From Deltaproteobacteria bacterium (GTDB taxonomy: Bacteria > Desulfobacterota > Desulfobacteria > Desulfobacterales > JAUVVS01): a DNA stretch of 8,206 nucleotides. Each line of letters opens with the position of its first letter. The first letter of the stretch is position 1. Location of the stretch: the NCBI GenBank assembly GCA_030604545.1, contig JAUVVS010000069.1:1-8206 (forward strand), read 5' to 3'. The translations under genes and the position numbers were made by a program. The notes beneath the pieces are model-generated. The model did no database searches. It worked only from the letters and a program-made list of their open reading frames with translations, and was not told the origin of the DNA. Shown here piece after piece: positions 6,391-8,206 of the stretch.

Positions 6391-6620
6391 CTTCGGATAT
6401 GCTTAAAATACTTAAAGAAAAATAATTTTTAAAAATATTGTATTTGGAAGCATTTGCATTTTTAAACATGAAAAATATAAATAAAATCATAGATATAGAA
6501 ATTATTTGCAATTCGCAGATATACAGAATAAAAAATTGGGCATATCGGATTTGACAAAAAGGGGTTGATGATTTAAACAACGATAAAATTATTTATTTTT
6601 ATAGATATTCAGGTGTAACT

Positions 6621-6648
6621 TTTACAAACCGTTTAATTTCTTTATTAT
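6621..6648 (+). promoter_or_regulatory. Candidate sigma-70-type promoter of dnaA
   Basis: TTTACA (6621-6626) and TATTAT (6643-6648) each match the -35 and -10 consensus at five of six positions, with a 16-bp spacer. Transcription would start near 6655, leaving a leader of about 65 nt before the dnaA ATG. In DNA this AT-rich, such matches can arise by chance. Confidence 0.4.
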
Positions 6649-6711
6649 TTGTCGATTATCTTCTTCCAAAACAACGTGTTAATCTTATCATAATTGAAAA
6701 TTTAGGGGCGT

Positions 6712-6720
6712 TAATCCACA
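6712..6720 (+). promoter_or_regulatory. DnaA-box-like site overlapping the dnaA start codon
   Basis: TAATCCACA differs from TTATCCACA at one position, and its last base is the A of the dnaA ATG. DnaA autoregulation through upstream boxes is well known, but a site lying on the start codon would sit in the transcribed region. One match of nine bases is modest evidence. Confidence 0.3.
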
Positions 6721-8060
6721 TGAAAGCGATCTGGAAAGAGACAAAATCTGCAATTAAGGAAAAGGTTCCGGACCATTGTTTCAGGATGTGGATTGAACCC
6801 ATTGAATTTATCAAAGCCAAAGAAGACAAAATAGTACTTTCCTGCCCTAACTTATTTTCCAAGAAACGGGTTTTTGAACACTATAGCGCTATGATAAAAT
6901 CAGAATTAACCAGAGCTGCAGGCAGGGAATGTAAGCTTTGCATTGAGGTTTCTAAGCAAAACGGAGCTTCAAAGCCAAAACCGGTTTATAATCGTCAGCT
7001 ATTACTTCCAAATTTCAATACCCGCCTATACAATGGGCGCATATTGTGTAAAGATTTTACCTTTGATCAATTTGTGGTCGGCGGAAACAATGACTTTGCA
7101 TATACAGCTGCACTTTCACTTGCTTCTCGAAAGAATCCCCAGCAGAATTCTTTATTTTTATTATCAAAGACTGGAATGGGAAAAAGTCATCTTTCTCAAG
7201 CCGTAGGGCACTTTGTTTTGTCCGAACATCCTTTAGATCGTGTCTATTATATTACTGCTGAAGACTTTGCAAATGAAATGATAAATTCTTTCAGAAACAA
7301 TACTATTAGTGAATTCAAGAAAAAATACAGAAATGGGTGTGATGTTTTACTCCTTGAAGATGTTCATTACTTGACCGGAAAGGAACGGACCCAGATTGAG
7401 CTAGCGTTAATCCTCGACACCCTATTTGAAGCTGGAAAGAAATTAATTTTTTCTAGCTGCTACCTACCCTCCGAAATACCCAAACTTAATGACAAATTAT
7501 TATCTCGTCTTTCATGTGGCCTTATTTCTAATATAGATCCTCCAAACTTCAGGACAAGGGTTAGAATATTAGAAAAAAAAGCTGGAACTAGCGGTTATAA
7601 AATACCTAAAGAAATAACCGAATATCTGGCTTCTGAACTTTCAGATAATGTAAGGCAGCTTGAAAGTGGACTCATTGGGGTTGCTGTCAAGTCTTCCCTC
7701 TTAGGGGCGCCAATTAACCTTGACCTTGCCGAAAGTGTTGTTAAAAATATTATTCGGCAACGAAGCAATATTACGATAGATGTTATAAAAAAAATTGTAT
7801 GTAAATATTATGGAATTTCCGTAAGGGATCTTGTATCACGTTCCCGAAAACAAAATATTGTTAGGCCAAGGCAGATAGCCATTTACCTTTCACGGCGGTA
7901 CACTGATCAACCCCTTCAGGTTATTGGGAGAAATTTTAACCGGTATCATGCTACCGCTCTTTATGCCATTGGCGCAGTTGAACGGGGATTAAAAGAAAAT
8001 GGTTCTTTGCAGAAACATGTTGATTTTTTTTGTCAAAAATTGGAATCCGGGAAATACTAA
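6720..8060 (+). CDS. dnaA: Divergent DnaA-family replication initiator protein
   Basis: This 446-aa protein has full DnaA architecture. Domain I is at about 1-65 (IWKETKSAIKEKVP, VLSCPNLFSKKRV). A short linker follows, then the AAA+ domain at about 110-340 (FTFDQFVVGGNNDFAY) and C-terminal DNA-binding domain IV at about 350-425 (IVRPRQIAIYLSRRYTD). Sensor 2 NVRQLE (310-315) and arginine-finger Arg263 are kept. Several hallmarks are changed. Walker A is SKTGMGKSH (149-157), with Ser for the first Gly. Walker B is LLLED (210-214), with Glu for the first Asp. Sensor 1 is SSCYLP (245-250) where SDRPP is usual. Lys259 replaces the box VII Arg. The recognition signature GGRDHTTV is shortened to NRYHATA (407-413). 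The SD is AGGGG (6704-6708). No dnaN follows. It may be the chromosomal initiator of its host or a second paralog. Confidence 0.9.
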   Translation: MKAIWKETKSAIKEKVPDHCFRMWIEPIEFIKAKEDKIVLSCPNLFSKKRVFEHYSAMIKSELTRAAGRECKLCIEVSKQNGASKPKPVYNRQLLLPNFNTRLYNGRILCKDFTFDQFVVGGNNDFAYTAALSLASRKNPQQNSLFLLSKTGMGKSHLSQAVGHFVLSEHPLDRVYYITAEDFANEMINSFRNNTISEFKKKYRNGCDVLLLEDVHYLTGKERTQIELALILDTLFEAGKKLIFSSCYLPSEIPKLNDKLLSRLSCGLISNIDPPNFRTRVRILEKKAGTSGYKIPKEITEYLASELSDNVRQLESGLIGVAVKSSLLGAPINLDLAESVVKNIIRQRSNITIDVIKKIVCKYYGISVRDLVSRSRKQNIVRPRQIAIYLSRRYTDQPLQVIGRNFNRYHATALYAIGAVERGLKENGSLQKHVDFFCQKLESGKY

Positions 8061-8094
8061 ATAGCCTCTCTTTTTCTATTTCGATTTATTTTTT

Positions 8095-8157
8095 CCGTCA
8101 TCCGCTATCCGTCATCTGTCCTCCGCCCACTGCCCTCCGTCTTCTGTCTACTTACTG
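8095..8157. repeat. Degenerate 7-bp tandem repeat downstream of dnaA
   Basis: Nine consecutive heptamers can be read: CCGTCAT, CCGCTAT, CCGTCAT, CTGTCCT, CCGCCCA, CTGCCCT, CCGTCTT, CTGTCTA, CTTACTG. The consensus is CYGYCNT. The phase is kept without a slip across about 63 bp. The pyrimidine-rich plus strand contrasts with the AT-rich surroundings. It starts 34 bp after the dnaA stop and overlaps the possible end of a minus-strand gene. From memory, similar heptad strings recur between genes of Desulfobacterales; this was not checked. Confidence 0.7.
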
Positions 8158-8205
8158 TGTTTTTATAAACATCCCATCAGGAGATACCAGGTCTTCCAGA
8201 ATCTC
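8152..8205 (-). CDS. Possible 3' end of an unidentified minus-strand gene
   Basis: Reading in from the right edge on the minus strand, 17 codons (EILEDLVSPDGMFIKTQ) are open to a TAA at 8154-8152. The composition is protein-like and the orientation would converge on dnaA. The two other minus frames stop within about 45 bases and look less natural, but one plus frame is also open here. The fragment is too short to assign a family, so this call is weak. Confidence 0.3.
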   Translation of the reverse strand, partial: EILEDLVSPDGMFIKTQ

Positions 8206-8206
8206 C

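Larger units (their letters stand above)
6157..6719 (+). other. AT-rich dnaA upstream region, possible replication origin (oriC-like)
   Basis: No gene is visible in these 563 bases. The stretch is very AT-rich and non-coding on both strands and lies between divergent uvrA and dnaA, a common place for a bacterial origin. It holds two closely spaced degenerate DnaA boxes (6371-6390), a one-mismatch box at the dnaA start (6712-6720), a very AT-rich run (6404-6447) suited to unwinding, a 10-bp inverted repeat TTTCACAAAA/TTTTGTGAAA (6193-6202 and 6245-6254), a 9-bp direct repeat CGATAAAAT (6220-6228 and 6581-6589), and a dnaA promoter candidate. No perfect TTATCCACA box was found, so the call remains tentative; the origin could lie elsewhere. 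Confidence 0.4.

Noticed and set aside
6551..6579. TTGACA at 6551-6556 as the dnaA promoter
   Set aside because: The -10 at 17-bp spacing is TAAACA, matching only three of six positions. The 6621-6648 candidate is better.
6374..6580. 68-codon minus-strand open frame in the AT-rich region
   Set aside because: Its composition (I, F, N, S rich) is what AT-rich non-coding DNA gives. No SD or family resemblance, and it overlaps the candidate DnaA boxes.
1..8206. CRISPR arrays, tRNA or rRNA genes, toxin-antitoxin or phage-defence genes
   Set aside because: None seen. Repeats present are short inverted or heptamer types without spacers, and all large frames are housekeeping genes.

Overview
The window looks like chromosomal DNA of a deltaproteobacterium (Desulfobacterota), most likely a sulfate-reducing Desulfobacterales-type organism. 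The evidence is a PyrK-type dihydroorotate dehydrogenase subunit, an F0-only ATP synthase cluster (atpZ-atpI-atpB-atpE) without the F1 genes, an AtpE resembling deltaproteobacterial c subunits, AT-leaning DNA, and heptameric low-complexity intergenic repeats. This placement is inferred from protein and repeat style; no database search was possible.

Layout. Bases 1-126 hold the last 41 codons of a YfiH/PgeF-family gene, followed by pyrK (179-988). An intergenic stretch (989-1221) holds a solo copy of a palindromic repeat and a structured leader. It precedes the F0 operon: atpZ (1222-1443), atpI (TTG start, 1508-1894), atpB (1897-2586) and atpE (2699-2980). A strong bidirectional terminator (about 3003-3046) separates atpE from uvrA, which runs convergently on the minus strand (3110-5932). 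uvrA and dnaA (6720-8060, plus strand) diverge from a 787-bp AT-rich intergenic region. That region carries a roughly 180-bp MITE-like inverted-repeat element with an apparent target duplication (5968-6163), then an origin-like stretch with a closely spaced pair of degenerate DnaA boxes and a candidate dnaA promoter. After dnaA comes a degenerate 7-bp tandem repeat (8095-8157), overlapping the possible 3' end of an unidentified minus-strand gene.

How the genes fit together. AtpB and AtpE form the ion channel and rotor of F0. AtpI and AtpZ are small membrane proteins tied to c-ring assembly or ion supply. The F1 genes and subunit b must lie elsewhere, because the operon ends at a clear terminator. 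UvrA is a full-length, conventional excision-repair ATPase. PyrK is the FAD/2Fe-2S electron-transfer subunit of a B-type dihydroorotate dehydrogenase, but its partner pyrD is not adjacent.

The most unusual element is the DnaA protein. It keeps the whole DnaA architecture, yet it is altered in Walker A, Walker B, sensor 1, box VII and the DNA-recognition signature. The candidate DnaA boxes upstream are altered in the half-site that those recognition residues should read. This suggests a divergent or secondary DnaA, possibly with its own binding specificity.
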